Shown here one piece after another: positions 41,327 through 52,648 of a stretch of DNA of 64,000 nt. The stretch covers positions 786,230 through 850,229 of the forward strand of contig KZ111155.1 in assembly GCA_002077045.2 (NCBI GenBank), given 5' to 3'. The stretch's first letter is position 1, and each line of letters opens with the position of its first letter. A model generated the notes under the pieces. The model worked only from the letters and a program-made list of their open reading frames with translations. It was not told where the DNA came from and searched no databases. Source of the DNA: Rachicladosporium sp. CCFEE 5018. Lineage: Eukaryota; Ascomycota; Dothideomycetes; Cladosporiales; Cladosporiaceae. Both the position numbers and the translations under genes were made by a program.

Positions 41327-41918
41327 GGAGTCATTGTCGTCTTGGCTAGGAGCGAGAACGCCGGTTTAAGAATCGCACTACGCACCATGCGATGCTCTCC
41401 ATCCATGAGGGAGCCAGTCAAGTACCGCTCTGACTCAAGAAGCATCGGCTGACGAAGCGCAAGCCTCCCTTGTCATCTAGCGCCGCGTCGGAATAACAGC
41501 CAGCTACTGCTGATCTTTACCACAAGCGTCACCCCGCCATGCGTTTGTGCAGCTTGTTGCGGGGAAGAGTCTTCGGACTCTGAGAGAGGCCGATGACGAT
41601 GCTCACCACTTCACTTGATGAGTTGAAGCCGTTGATGAGTATGCGACGGGTACACGTCGGTCGGGGTATGCTCTACCGAGTGTGAGAGAGACAGGGAAGG
41701 TGAGGCGCGGTAAAGACACCGCGGGTACTGACGATGTATGATAGTAATGAAAGTTTTGTTTCCACCTCATCTGTCTTCTTACCTCTGCTTAATATTGCCA
41801 CGACGCGCTCGGTTTACTGAACTAAGTCAAACCGCTGTGTACGTTCAGCTGCATGCAATTTGTTCGATTTCCAAGTAGGCGGTAGATCAACACCGCGCTT
41901 GGCCACACTTGCGCAACG
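41327..41918. other. Spacer between Zn2Cys6 gene and MFS gene
   Basis: 592 bases, 3' flank of the regulator and promoter of the transporter. No further feature recognised. Confidence 0.45.
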
Positions 41919-43795
41919 ATGGGCCTATTCAAGCGCTCCACCGGCGCAGCGCCTGATACGATCTCACCGCACACGCCTGACTCACAGTCCACCTCGCCAA
42001 CGCGCAGTAACGACGAGAAAGACCTCGAAGCAATCCACAGCGAACACACCACCTCTGCCCCGCAATCGAAATGGAAGCTCTCCGCCAAGTCCGGCGACGG
42101 CGACGTAGCCATGGCCCTCTTCGGCTCGCCAGACGAGCTTCACGAGCCCATCTCTCATGAAGAGGAGCGGAGAGTGAAGCGCAAGATCGACTGGATGATT
42201 CTGCCTTACCTCGCGGTCTGCTACGCATTCTTCTATATCGACAAGACCACCCTCAGCTACGCCGCCATCTTCGGCATTCGCGAGGATCTCAAGCTGGTGG
42301 GGACCGAGTACTCCTGGCTGAGCTCAATCTTCTACTTCGGCTTCTTGGCTTGGGCGTTCCCGACGAATTTCTTGATGCAAAGACTGCCGATTGGCAAATA
42401 CCTCGGCTTCAACATCTTTCTCTGGGGAGCGTTCTTGATGCTGCAAGCTTCCGCGAAGAACTTCACTCAATTGGCCGTGCTACGGGCATTTGCTGGAGCG
42501 GCCGAGGCGTGCTCAGACCCTAGCTTCATGCTTATTACAAGTATGTGGTATAAGCGTAACGAGCAGCCAAGGGCTATGGGGACTTGGTACGTCGCGAACG
42601 GAGCCGGCATTGCACTAGGAGGTCTTTTAGGCTACGGGATTGGCAATATCCACGGAGCCGTGCCTAGTTGGAAGCTAGAGTTCGTAATTATTGGAGCTCT
42701 GTGCTGCGTGTGGGGTGTGGTGATGTGAGTGAAATATACCCGGAAGCCAAAGAAGGTCGCTGATAAGTACAGGTTCGTCTTCCTCCCAGACAGCCCTGTC
42801 ACTGCGAAGGGCTTGTCGCATCGGGAGAAGCGTGTCGCAGTCGAGCGCCTACGTGGCAATCAGACCGGTGTAGAGAACAAGCACCTCAAAGGCTACCAAG
42901 TGAGAGAAGCCTTCAGCGACATCAAGCTATACCTCTTCTACATCCTCGGCGTTGTCTGCAACGTGCCTAACGGAGGTTCGTACCCATCTCCCCTCGTCGC
43001 CCTACCCTCAGCTGAGCTAACATACTGTGACTCCAGGCATCTCGAACTTCGGCACCATTATCATCAAAGGCTTCGGCTTCTCCACTCTCGACACAACTCT
43101 CATGCAGATCCCCTACGGCGCAATCATCGCAATCTCCATCCTGATCTGCGTCTTCGCCAACGAATACGTCGAAAAGTCAGGCCGACAGGCACGAACCTGG
43201 TTCATCCTGCTTTTCCTCTGCCCAAACATCGCTGGCTCATTTGGCCTAGCGTTTTTGGACGCGAATAACAAGGCTGGCAGATTGACGTGCTACTACCTGA
43301 CCGGACCCTATAATGCGGCGTTCTGCATGATTCTTAGCATGAGCACGGCGAACACGGCAGGTCACACTAAGTACGTACTTCCTCGACAAGGCAGTCCTTT
43401 GCCGATTGAGATACTAACCCTGTTCTTCTCTTAGGAAAGTAGTCACCAACGCCGTCCTCTTCCTCGGCTACTGTACGTATTTGGAAGGCCTTAAAGAACC
43501 GATCCATATACCCCTTATTAACGAGGAGATAGGTACCGGCAACATCATCGGCCCCTTCTTCTACCTCACGTCCCAGTCGCCGCGCTATCAGCTAGGCATC
43601 TGGAGCATGATTGTCTCGCACTTGATCGAGGTCTGCGTCATCCTGCTGCTACGCTTCCTGCTAGCTAAAGAGAACAAGAGGAGGGATCGAGTGCAGGGAT
43701 TGGAGGTCGGCGGACTTGCAGGAAGGGATCTGGATGCCACGGCGTTCAGCGATATGACAGATCGGGAGAATATGAATTTCAGGTATATCTTTTAG
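41919..43795 (+). CDS. MFS transporter, anion:cation symporter family (Dal5/Tna1-like)
   Basis: Five exons (41919-42724, 42773-42975, 43037-43370, 43435-43472, 43533-43795) give 547 aa; introns are 48, 61, 64 and 60 nt and all GT-AG. A cytosolic N-terminus leads to WMILPYLAVCYAFFYIDKTT and the family motif around LAWAFPTNFLMQRLPIGKYL, with about 12 predicted membrane segments. The central loop (FLPDSPVTAKGLSHREKR) is the usual inter-domain loop of ACS proteins. Relatives carry allantoate, nicotinate, pantothenate or similar organic anions with protons across the plasma membrane. The substrate here is unknown. Confidence 0.9.
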
Positions 43796-44214
43796 GCAGG
43801 CCATCTATCTTCTGCAATGTTGCACCGCTCCCATGGAGATGCCCAATGGTGCGGATCCAGTCTGCGACACTTATGAGAGGTCGCTATGTCGGTACCTTCT
43901 CTGCTTTTACACAGTGTACTCTTGTCTATCTCGCTCTGCGCTTACCGTCGCGTCAGCTTCAGGAGCCGTTCAGTAGAGACTCGAGGGCTCAGGTGATTTT
44001 TGTATATTGATAATCTCAAGCTCCTACTCTCATCTAGACCTTCATGACCTACTCATGCCGTCCAATGTCTCGTCGCCGTCATCGATCTCACTCATTCAAC
44101 TCTCTTCACGCTCACAGAGTCATCTAACCCCGATGCTTCCACTCCACGCATCCATCGCACCTTTCTTTACCACCGAACTCCCACCACATCGGCCTCAACT
44201 CATCACCACACCTC
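43796..44214. other. Spacer between convergent MFS and TOP1 genes
   Basis: About 420 bases, CT-rich on the plus strand from 44020. No gene. Confidence 0.45.
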
Positions 44215-47200
44215 TCAAAACTCCCAATCCTCATCCACACTCTTGATAGCCCAGTCAAACTTCTCTCTCATAGTCTTGCTAAAAGGCTTCTCAATCGGCA
44301 CGCCAAACTTCTTGCAGAACACCACCGTAAGTCTCGGGTCAATATAATTCTGCCAATTAAAGTCAGTATTCCCTCAAATGCAAGCCAGTAGACAAGCGAA
44401 GGCAAACTCACGATTTTGCTGGTGCTAAGAGCAACCTCCTTATTATTCTCCCGATCCTCACTCTGCACCCTCGCAACCGCAATCCGCTGCTCGAGCTTCT
44501 CGATTTGAGTCTCGAAGCGCTCGACAGTCGCGCCCTTCCCCTCCGCCTCAACCTTGCCAGTCTGATTTTCCTTCTTAAATTTACTCTCCAGCTCCTTGAC
44601 AACCTCCAGTCGGCTCTCGAGCTCCTTAGGCTTCATAGCCTTCTGATCCTCAGCCTCGAGCTTCTCATTCTCCTTCTCAAACTTTTTCGTAATCTTGACT
44701 TTCTCGGCTTCGATGAGGGAGGCCTGGTGCTCTTTGATCCAGTCTTGTGTCATACCCTCGGGCAACTCGAAGAATGCCGCGCCGCGCTTCTTCTTGAGTT
44801 TGTCGTCGAGGTCGAGCATCATCTGCTTCAGACGCCATTGCTGGTACCGCATACCGTCGATCTTGGTGTCCATCTTCTCCATCTGTGTTGCATGGCCGGC
44901 ACCGACGGTACGCTTGTGGTTGCAGAGGATGGCGACCTTGCGGTTGGCGTCGTTGTATTCCTTCATCTGCTCCGCGGCGTTTGGAGCCTTCTTCATCTCC
45001 TTTAGCAGCGTGGCCATAGTGAAGGAGGCATTGTAGGTACGGAAGACCTTTGCGGTAAGACCTGGCATGTAGTTCGACAGATGCTTGTTTAGGGCTGAGG
45101 TCGTGAGGCGGTCGAAGATGTCGTCACCGTCTTGCTTGGGGTCGCGCTTGAAGATCTTGAGGTTCTTGAAAACATGAGGGTCGACTTTGACCTCGCTGTA
45201 GAAGCGGATGGAGTCCTTACCAAGGAAATCGAAGATGACTGTGTCCGGCTTGCGCAGGGTGATGTGCTCGAATTTGAGGGAGCAACAGCCGACTGTGTCT
45301 GCCTCGTCGTCGCCCTTCTCATTGCCAGCACGCAGCGCGAATTGATCGATGAGGTAGACGGCTGTAGCACGCTGACGCTCGGCCATAACATCGGACTTCA
45401 GCTCGCGGTGATAGTCCTTGCGGATCTTGTCAATGTGCTTCTTCAGCTCGCGTGCCTTCTCGAACTTCTTGAAGTCACTCTGACCCTTGACATCTGAGTT
45501 CGCAGCCAGCATGACATACTTGTAGTTGCCATTGACGTTCTCTTGCCACATGACCAGCCAGGTGCCTTCGTTATCATTCTTGATCTCCTTCCACTTGTGG
45601 CCTGCAGGTGGTGCTGGTACCATGGCCTCTTTGCCGATGTTGATCGTGATTTGCTCTGGGCTAACGCGCTTCTTCCACTTGCCAGTCTTGGGGTGCTCTC
45701 CACGCCCACGGAAGAGACCAGGGGGCTCGACACGGAAGTTCCCAACCTTCTGCTTGCGCCCGTCCCAATTGCAGTAGAGAAACGGTGCTTCGAGTGCATC
45801 CTTCTCGGCCTTCTTCTGCTTCTTCTCGGCGGCTGATAGAGCCTTTTTCGCCTGGCGCTCCGCGTCGACGTGGTTGAAGATGTACTGGAAATCGAGCTTG
45901 TCGAAGTGCTTGATCTCGACCTTCTCGCCAGTCTTCTTGTCCTTTGCGCCGCCATTCTGCTTCAGTGCCTCTCTGAAATCCTCCATGAAGTTCTTTTGAA
46001 AAGTCGGATTCTCCACATTGTGCGTCGAGTTGAGCATGGCGCCGAACGCGTGAGCAATCTCCTCCGGGGTTGCATGCATCTTGACTGGTTTGCCATCGTA
46101 GAATAGGCTGACATTCGCAGGAAGAGGCTCGTACTCTGGCGGAAAGATGACGCCGTTGTGCTCCAGAGTCGACCACTTCTTGGTGCCGTCACCTTTGGCA
46201 GTGTCCTCCCACCAGCGGTACTCCTCCTCCTCAGGCTCAGCGTCGTCGTTCCCAGGACTCTCGGCTTCTTTCTTGCCCTTCTTGTTGGGCGTCGCAGCTT
46301 CAGCCTTGCCCTTCTTCGCCGCGGGAGCCTTCTTGACCAGAGGCACGTCGTCATCGTCGGAGTCTTCCTTCTTGACCTTCTTCGTGCCGTTCGTCTTAAC
46401 TGCAGGCTTAGCCTTCTTCTTCAATGGCACATCGTCATCTTCGTCATCACTACTCTTCTTCTTCGACTTCTTTTTGCTCTCAGCCACCTTGTCCTCCTTG
46501 CGCAACTTCACGGCCTCCTTCTCTGCAGCCTTCTCGATCTTGGCCTTCGTCTCTTGGAGTTTCACTCCGAGAGGCACCTCATCATCCGAGTCTTCTCCGA
46601 TCTGATGTGCAGTGGCTTTGATTGGCTTGACGACCTTTCTGACCAAAGGCTTGTCGTCTTCGGAGTCTGAGTTGGAGTCTGCAGTCTTCCTGCGTTTGGT
46701 CAAAGGTACATCGTCGTCGTCATCAGAGCCTGAGTCGTCCTTATAGCTCTTGCCTTTGCCGAGTGATGCCTTGCGCTTGCTACCTGCGGCGTGACCATTG
46801 GTGGTGGGCTCGTCGATGTTCATCTCGGTGACGGGGCCCATGGCCATGCTAATGCCTGGCGCAACGCCGTTGTGTGTGGGTACTTCGCGGTCCATAGCGG
46901 CGTCAGTGGCCTTCGAGATTGTGGCGGACGACTTGGCTGTGTAAGAGTATGTTTGTTAGTGGAAGAAAGGTGATTTTGCAACGTCTCAAATAGTAAAGGC
47001 TGCATGCGAGCATGTGACATTGCCACTGGCGCAGTGAATGCTTGTGCAATCACAAGGCAATTGAACGACGACTCAATTAATTGCGAGTGATGGCGAATTT
47101 TGGCCATGTCCGTCACTCCTCACCTGAAGCGGGGACTTTGCCGAATTTGCCTCTCGTTATCCGTTACGAAGGCTCGAAGGGAGTGTACACACCTTTCACC

Positions 47201-47229
47201 AGCGGTCTGTCATCCTCAGAGTCTGACAT
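44215..47229 (-). CDS. TOP1: DNA topoisomerase I (type IB)
   Basis: Three exons (47229-47193, 46936-44412, 44349-44215) give 898 aa. Exon 1 encodes MSDSEDDRPLVK and is joined over a 256-nt intron, the longest in the window, to AKSSATISKATDAAMDREV; the sum of exons is in frame. The last intron is 62 nt. A long charged N-terminus with repeated DDDDVPL-type acidic/Lys blocks precedes the core (EYRWWED, VFRTYNASFTMATLL). A coiled-coil linker follows, and then the C-terminal motif SKINYIDPRLTVVF, whose Tyr856 forms the DNA 3'-phosphotyrosyl bond. The enzyme relaxes supercoils in replication and transcription. The start lies 450 bases from divergent ATP3. Confidence 0.94.
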
Positions 47230-47679
47230 CTTGCCCTTCGCTTTCACTGCTCGTGTGTGGGAATTTAATAGACGGTGTAGTCGAGTCCTGGAGTGTCTGT
47301 GCCGATCTGGTGGAGGCGCGTCGATTCAATGAAAGTCGAGACGCGCTGAGCTGCGTGGGAGGTTGTGTTCGCCGTGTGTCGTGCTGCAATGCGCCCCACG
47401 TGATGAAGTACGTGATTTGGGACGTGTCGATGTCAGATGAACGATTCAAATGATGAACAGAAGCATGTGGACCAAAGTTGACAGCAATCCGCAGGAGAAA
47501 CGGGGACTTGGCCGATTGGAAAGCTGAGAAGCTGCACGTGACTCTGCCCGGCTTCATCCGAGCTTGGCAAGCGACTCCTCGTCAAGCTCTCCGGTCATTG
47601 AGTTGTCGCAGTCAGGCTCATTGGACTCCATCTCCTCTCACATATCCACCACCCCGTATAGCATCTCCCCACTGCAAAG
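47230..47679. other. Divergent promoter region of TOP1 and ATP3
   Basis: 450 bases between the two start codons. No TATA box is clear. It must carry both promoters. Confidence 0.5.
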
Positions 47680-48733
47680 ATGCTGTCACGGGCTGCTTGT
47701 CCCGCCCTTAGGGCTGGCGCCGTCGCGCTCCGGTATGTCCACCACCTCCCTTCGAAGCTCCCAATAGCCCCCCATGCGCTCCGACACCCTGCTAATGTCC
47801 ATCCTGCAGACCTGCCGCCGTCTCCACCTCTCTCGCCTCCCAATCCGCCAACTATGCCACCCTCCGCGAAATCGAAGGCCGCCTCAAGTCCATCCGCAAC
47901 ATCGAGAAAATCACAAAGACCATGAAAATCGTCGCCTCCACGAAACTCACCCGCGCCCAACGCGCCATGACCTCGTCGCGCTCCTACGGCGAAACCTCCA
48001 ACACCGTCTTCCAAGAAGCCGAGACCAAGCCGCTCGATGGCGAGGGCAAGAAGTCCCTCCTAATCGTGTGTTCATCCGACAAAGGACTCTGCGGCGGCAT
48101 CCACTCCGGCCTGACGCGACGGGTGAGGAAGATGCTGAACGAGGGTGAAGTGAAGGGCGATATTGATTTGGTCATTGCGGGGGAGAAATGCAAGGCTCAG
48201 CTTGGCCGGAGCAACGCGAAGCAGATCGTGCTTTCTTTCCAGGGTGTTGGCAAGGATGTGCCGACTTTCTCGGATGCGTCTGCGATTGCGGACCAGGTTA
48301 CGCTGCTGCCGACGGAGTACTCGAGCATCAAGATCTTGTACAACAAGTTCATCAATGCGCAGAGCTACGAGGCGACGATCATTGAGGCGTTCTCGGAGGA
48401 GGCCATCAAGGAGTCTGGTATGTGCTGATACTGCCACTATCTCCACTATTGCATGCTAACAGATCTTCAGCCAACTTCTCATCCTTCGAGATCGACGACT
48501 CCGTCCTCGGCAACCTGCGCGAGTACGCTCTTGCCAACTCGTTGTTCTGGGCACTGGCAGAAGGCCACGCTTGCGAGCAGTCTGCACGCCGGAATGCCAT
48601 GGACAATGCGTCCAAGAACGCCGGAGAGATGATCAGCAAGTTCCAGATTCTGTACAACCGCACGCGTCAAGCTGTCATTACGGGCGAGTTGGTAGAGATC
48701 ATCACGGGCGCAGCGGCGAGCGAGGATCAGTAG
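47680..48733 (+). CDS. ATP3: ATP synthase F1 gamma subunit, mitochondrial
   Basis: Three exons (47680-47732, 47810-48417, 48471-48733) give 307 aa; introns are 77 and 53 nt. The N-terminal MLSRAACPALRAGAVALRPA is a mitochondrial presequence. The gamma-subunit core begins YATLREIEGRLKSIRNIEKI, continues TMKIVASTKLTRAQRAM and SSDKGLCGGIHSGLTR, and ends in the conserved helix ARRNAMDNASKNAGEMISKF with TRQAVITGELVEII. It forms the rotating shaft inside the alpha3-beta3 ring. The length equals that of typical fungal Atp3. Confidence 0.95.
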
Positions 48734-49856
48734 ATGGAGATTGTGGACTGTAGAGGACGGGAGAGATGGGTGGAAGTGTGTGTATAGCAATACTGTAGTG
48801 GCCTGATAAGATTGCGCCATGGGCTGCACGTTCCAAACATCGCGTGTTCATGCCTCGCTACCTTGGCCGTGGAATACGCTTTCGTAATGTGCCTTTTGCC
48901 AGTCTACCCTGGCGAACCCCGTGTCCGCGATTCGAGCGGGCGACTTATCAGTCCATGGCCTCCACTGAAGCATGAGGTTGCGAAAACATGCGGCACTCGC
49001 GCCTTGTGAGGAGGTCGGCCATGTGCCATTGATTCCTTGGCGAGCAAGAGCTATCATCACGCGCTGCTGCTGCTCCTCTAAAATCCCGACCTCGTTTCAA
49101 TATTACCATTTCACCGAGCAAGTCGTACCTCGCCATCGATGTCCAGGGCAGCACTGGAGACTGTAGCGGTCCACGGCGCGCAGTCACTGCCATGGGCCTG
49201 ATGTAAAGAGCGAGTTCCTTCTCCCCCCATGTAGATTCACCACACAGCAGTCCGCGCTCCAGTCCTGGACCAGGAACATGTTCTACAAGGCTACAGTATG
49301 AGCAGTCTTGTAGCAGGATGATCCGGGATCTCATTGGTCTCCTCGTCTGTCACAACATCCACCTGGCTTACTCCAAATCTGCACGGTCACCACGGCGAAT
49401 CCTTCACCCTAGGCTGAGCAGCCTGCGGCTGCGCAAGGATACCACCACTGTACGACCGGACCGGCGTGTACTGCGCTTCGCGCGACCAAGCACTTGTCAC
49501 GGACATTCTTCGTGGCAGTCGTATCCTAGCTGCGATCCGCATGCCTGTCAGTGTGGCTCGAGTCGCAGCTATTCTGGTATGAACCTCGTCAGATCTCTTT
49601 GGTGGGCTACACGACGCATCCTACGCTCGTATGGAGACTGGCTGCGACAATGGCCTCAGGAGACCAGGAAGTATAGAAAGGTACAGTGCACTGCATTGCT
49701 GTTTCTCCTCGACTGATCAACGTTTCCTTTGTATTCCGAAGCATCAGCTCCTATCTGCATTTCCGACAGCACCAGTACATTTTACCTTCATACCTCGTCA
49801 CGACTATCCACCCTCAGACTACCAGGAACGCCCGCCGAGTGACTTCGACATCTACG
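48734..49856. other. Intergenic region
   Basis: 1.1 kb without a supported gene. Open frames on both strands are short and unlike known proteins. Confidence 0.4.
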
Positions 49857-50456
49857 ATGGCCTCCCCAAGCACCCTCCTCGCCGCGCTCCTCGCCTCCAC
49901 CACCACCTCCCCTCTCCCAACCCCAACCTTCGCCCCTCAAACAGTCAACCTCGTCTCCCGCCTCTGTGCCGACCAGTCCACCTCCTGCTCAGATACAACC
50001 TATCTAGCCTGGCTCAGCACGCCCTTCACCATCAACATAACCACCTCACAACTCTCCCTCAGCTCAGCCCAAAACATCGACATGAACCTCGTAACCTGCC
50101 AAGTCATCTTCACCGGAGGCGATGCCGGACCAATTCTGACCGCAGACACGCCTGTTACTTCCTCTTCTGGCCTGCTCGACATCGGCAACGTTACGTGCTC
50201 TGTCAGCGACGGTGGCAAAGGCCAGGATCAGGCTGGGCAGATCCGACCGGGTGATAATGCTACGATGACTTGGGGGAATGGTAGTGGTGCGGTTGCTGTT
50301 ACGACTACGACGGCTACGGGCGTGGGGCCTGCGATTACTGGTTCGGGAGGCGCTGTAGGTGGTGGGAATGGGAGCACGGCGACGTGGTCCGCGCCGCGGG
50401 CTACTACCTACACCGGAGGCGCAAATGATCTGGACATTGCAAGGGTCTCGGCCTAA
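49857..50456 (+). CDS. Small secreted protein, possibly a GPI protein with truncated tail
   Basis: Single exon, 199 aa. MASPSTLLAALLASTTTS is a likely signal peptide. The mature part holds four or so cysteines (RLCADQSTSC, LVTCQVIF, NVTCSV) and several N-glycosylation sites, then a Gly/Thr-rich spacer. The frame ends in DIARVSA followed by TAA. Directly behind that stop the same frame reads LAAAVGALAYLL and then TAG (50493-50495), exactly what a GPI-signal hydrophobic end looks like. Either the stop is a recent nonsense change, a sequence error, or it is read through; otherwise the product is simply secreted. No known family is recognised; the role is perhaps at the cell surface. Confidence 0.7.
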   Translation: MASPSTLLAALLASTTTSPLPTPTFAPQTVNLVSRLCADQSTSCSDTTYLAWLSTPFTINITTSQLSLSSAQNIDMNLVTCQVIFTGGDAGPILTADTPVTSSSGLLDIGNVTCSVSDGGKGQDQAGQIRPGDNATMTWGNGSGAVAVTTTTATGVGPAITGSGGAVGGGNGSTATWSAPRATTYTGGANDLDIARVSA

Positions 50457-50771
50457 TTGGCAGCAGCTGTGGGTGCATTGGCGTACCTGTTGTAGGAGAC
50501 TGGCGATGGGAGGAAGTCGGAGGTCGTGCGTAGCGGCGTTCTAATCATATATGCTCACGTGGCATGCAACATTCCACAACTTCAAAGGCGTGTTTTCCGC
50601 CCAATCCGGTCGTGGAATGCAGCTTTTTCAGCACCATAGCCGCGCGACGCTTCTTGTCAAGCGAAGCAACCTCACCAGCCCATCGTCGAGATATCGCAGT
50701 TCTTACGGTCACCTGGACCGTCGCTCGGAAGTTCCTAGAACTCGATACACCAGCTTTAACGATCACTCGCC
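50457..50771. other. Spacer between two secreted-protein genes
   Basis: The first 39 bases (to 50495) are the in-frame hydrophobic continuation of the preceding gene behind its stop. The remainder is probable promoter of the cupredoxin-type gene. Confidence 0.5.
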
Positions 50772-51748
50772 ATGCTCACCCCAGCCCCATTGCTCCTGAC
50801 CATCATCGCGTTACTTGCGCCCCTCAGCCTCGCACAGCAAACCTTTACCGTGCAAGCCGGTGGCAATGGTGAGCTAAACTTTGCACCGAGCAGTCTCGTT
50901 GCGCCTATAGGCAGCCAAGTGCAGTTTGTCTGGTACCCTCGAAACCACAGCCTGGCTAGCTCGACCTATGATAATGCGTGTCAGCCGGATGGGAGGATAT
51001 TCAGTGGATACTTTCCGGTGAACAGTGGGGCGAGCGTGAGTTTTCCTTGTTTCTGTAATGTGTACGGGAGAAAGTGAAGGGAGGGGAGAAAGATCCCTTG
51101 AGTAAAGAATAGGAAATGAATCAGACGGGACCTCACTGACGACCAGTGATACTAGCCGAGTACCTTCGTCATCACCATCGCGGACAACAATCCAATCTGG
51201 TACTACTGCACGCAAGTAGCCTACACACACTGTCAGAATGGCATGGTCGGCGTCATCAATCCACCGTAGGTGCCCTTTCGCCCGAGATGAATCTCTCGCA
51301 ACCCCACTAACAGCATCACAGCAGCGCATCCGGCCCTCAGACATACGCAGGGTACCTCGCAGCCAGCCGCGCCGCCACAGCTCGCCCCGCCGGGGACCTC
51401 CCAGCCGTCATTGGCGGCCAGATTGTCGGGCCACCAGCTTCATCTTCAAGCAGTAGTTACGTGGCGACTCGTGGCGTGACTGTCCTGGTGTTGAGTCAGT
51501 CGACTTCGGCCACGCTTTCTGCTTCGACGCCACCGGCGCTGGTGTTTAGCGCAACATCGACATCGAGCGTAGTCTTCTCGTATGCGCCGACCTCGGTGTC
51601 GAGTACTAGTGCTATGTCGGTGGCTGCGGTCAGTGTGGCGAGTGTATCGACATCGGTGGCTCCTGGAGGGGTGATCTCAGTCACGATGACACGTAGCGCG
51701 TGTCCGGTGACCACGGTTGGGAGTCGGATTCTGAGGAAAGAAATCTGA
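50772..51748 (+). CDS. Extracellular Ser-rich protein with cupredoxin domain
   Basis: Three exons (50772-51035, 51156-51265, 51322-51748), 266 aa; introns are 120 and 56 nt. The signal peptide ends near LSLAQQ. The plastocyanin-like domain spans residues 24-123 and has a full type 1 copper set: His59 (PRNHSL), Cys106 (IWYYC), His113 and Met118 (THCQNGM). Many fungal secreted proteins of this form are described as extracellular serine-rich. The C-terminal 120 residues are Ser/Thr/Val-rich, but no clear hydrophobic GPI tail is present. The last acceptor is a CAGCAG pair, so two proteins differing by one residue can be made. Confidence 0.85.
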
Positions 51749-51979
51749 TACGCCACTTTCGGGAGAGGTAGGCTGGAAGAGCAATGAAGGAGAAGAGAGA
51801 GTATCTTGTGCCTCTGCTGAGGTAAGGTCCGAAAGGCAAAGAAAAGAGACCGAACGGATAGATAGGCTTCTTGTTACATTAATGTTACCCATAGATCTAG
51901 TCACCAAGCATGCATACCAGCCGTTACTTTCTGTCACTACGTCAGCAAGTGATGAGGTCACAAGACCCAAGCGATTCAC

Positions 51980-52413
51980 TTACAACAATGTCCTACCCCG
52001 AGATCCTACAGCCAACGCGCCCCACCCAGCGATCAATGCCAGACCTCCAATTGGCGTCACTGGTCCCAGAAACTTGAACCTCTGAGGATCTAGTACTAGT
52101 AGATAGATACTGCCACTGAACAGCGTCATGCCAGCCAGCAGGAAGGACTTGGCGTAGAGTAAGTTCTTCCCAGGAGATGCAGCTTCCACGGCAAGTAGGG
52201 CGGCGGAGTGCACGAGCTGAGACCCATCAGTATATGCCACCGACTCTGTGGAACTTCCCGCTGCTGACTTGCCTGGTACTGAGCAGCCGTAGACCATGAT
52301 GCGATCTTAGCATCCGGTATGCCTCGGGCTCTGAGCCCATGCGCACCGAAGGCACCAGCGGCGACGGAAGTGGCGCCGTAGATGCAAGCTGTCGTCCAAA
52401 AATCAAGGGGCAT
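51980..52413 (-). CDS. DUF423 / TMEM256-type small membrane protein
   Basis: Two exons (52413-52273, 52216-51980), 125 aa, joined over a 56-nt intron with a GC donor (CAG/GCAAGT) and acceptor TCTCAG; no nearby GT site keeps the frame. Conserved features are GATSVAAGAFGAHGLR, the AAQYQLVHSAALL junction, LLAGMTLFSGSIYLLVL and PIGGLALIAGWGAL, giving four membrane helices. The function of the family is unknown in fungi. Confidence 0.88.
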
Positions 52414-52648
52414 GATGAGGTATGTATTGGGTGGTCAGGTAAGATCAACGGTGATGGTCTCGATGCTGTTGACATGGTATAAAGTTGAGGTCCGCCTGGT
52501 GAATGAGCACGGACGTTCGATGAATGATGCGACAAACAAACACAGGTCTCGATGAGCAGCGTCTACCCATGGGAATCACTGTCAACTATCATTTCAGGAA
52601 AAGGGGGATCATAGGGTATCCGTCGACTACATGCTCTTTACAAAATCA

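Noticed and set aside
38516..43795. A biosynthetic or catabolic gene cluster around the regulator and transporter
   Set aside because: Neighbours on both sides (CIA2, TOP1) are housekeeping genes, and no biosynthetic or degradative enzyme is present.
49630..50254. Proline/histidine-rich open frame overlapping the small secreted protein
   Set aside because: It is the alternative frame of a Ser/Thr/Pro-rich coding sequence; the other frame has a signal peptide and a sensible end.
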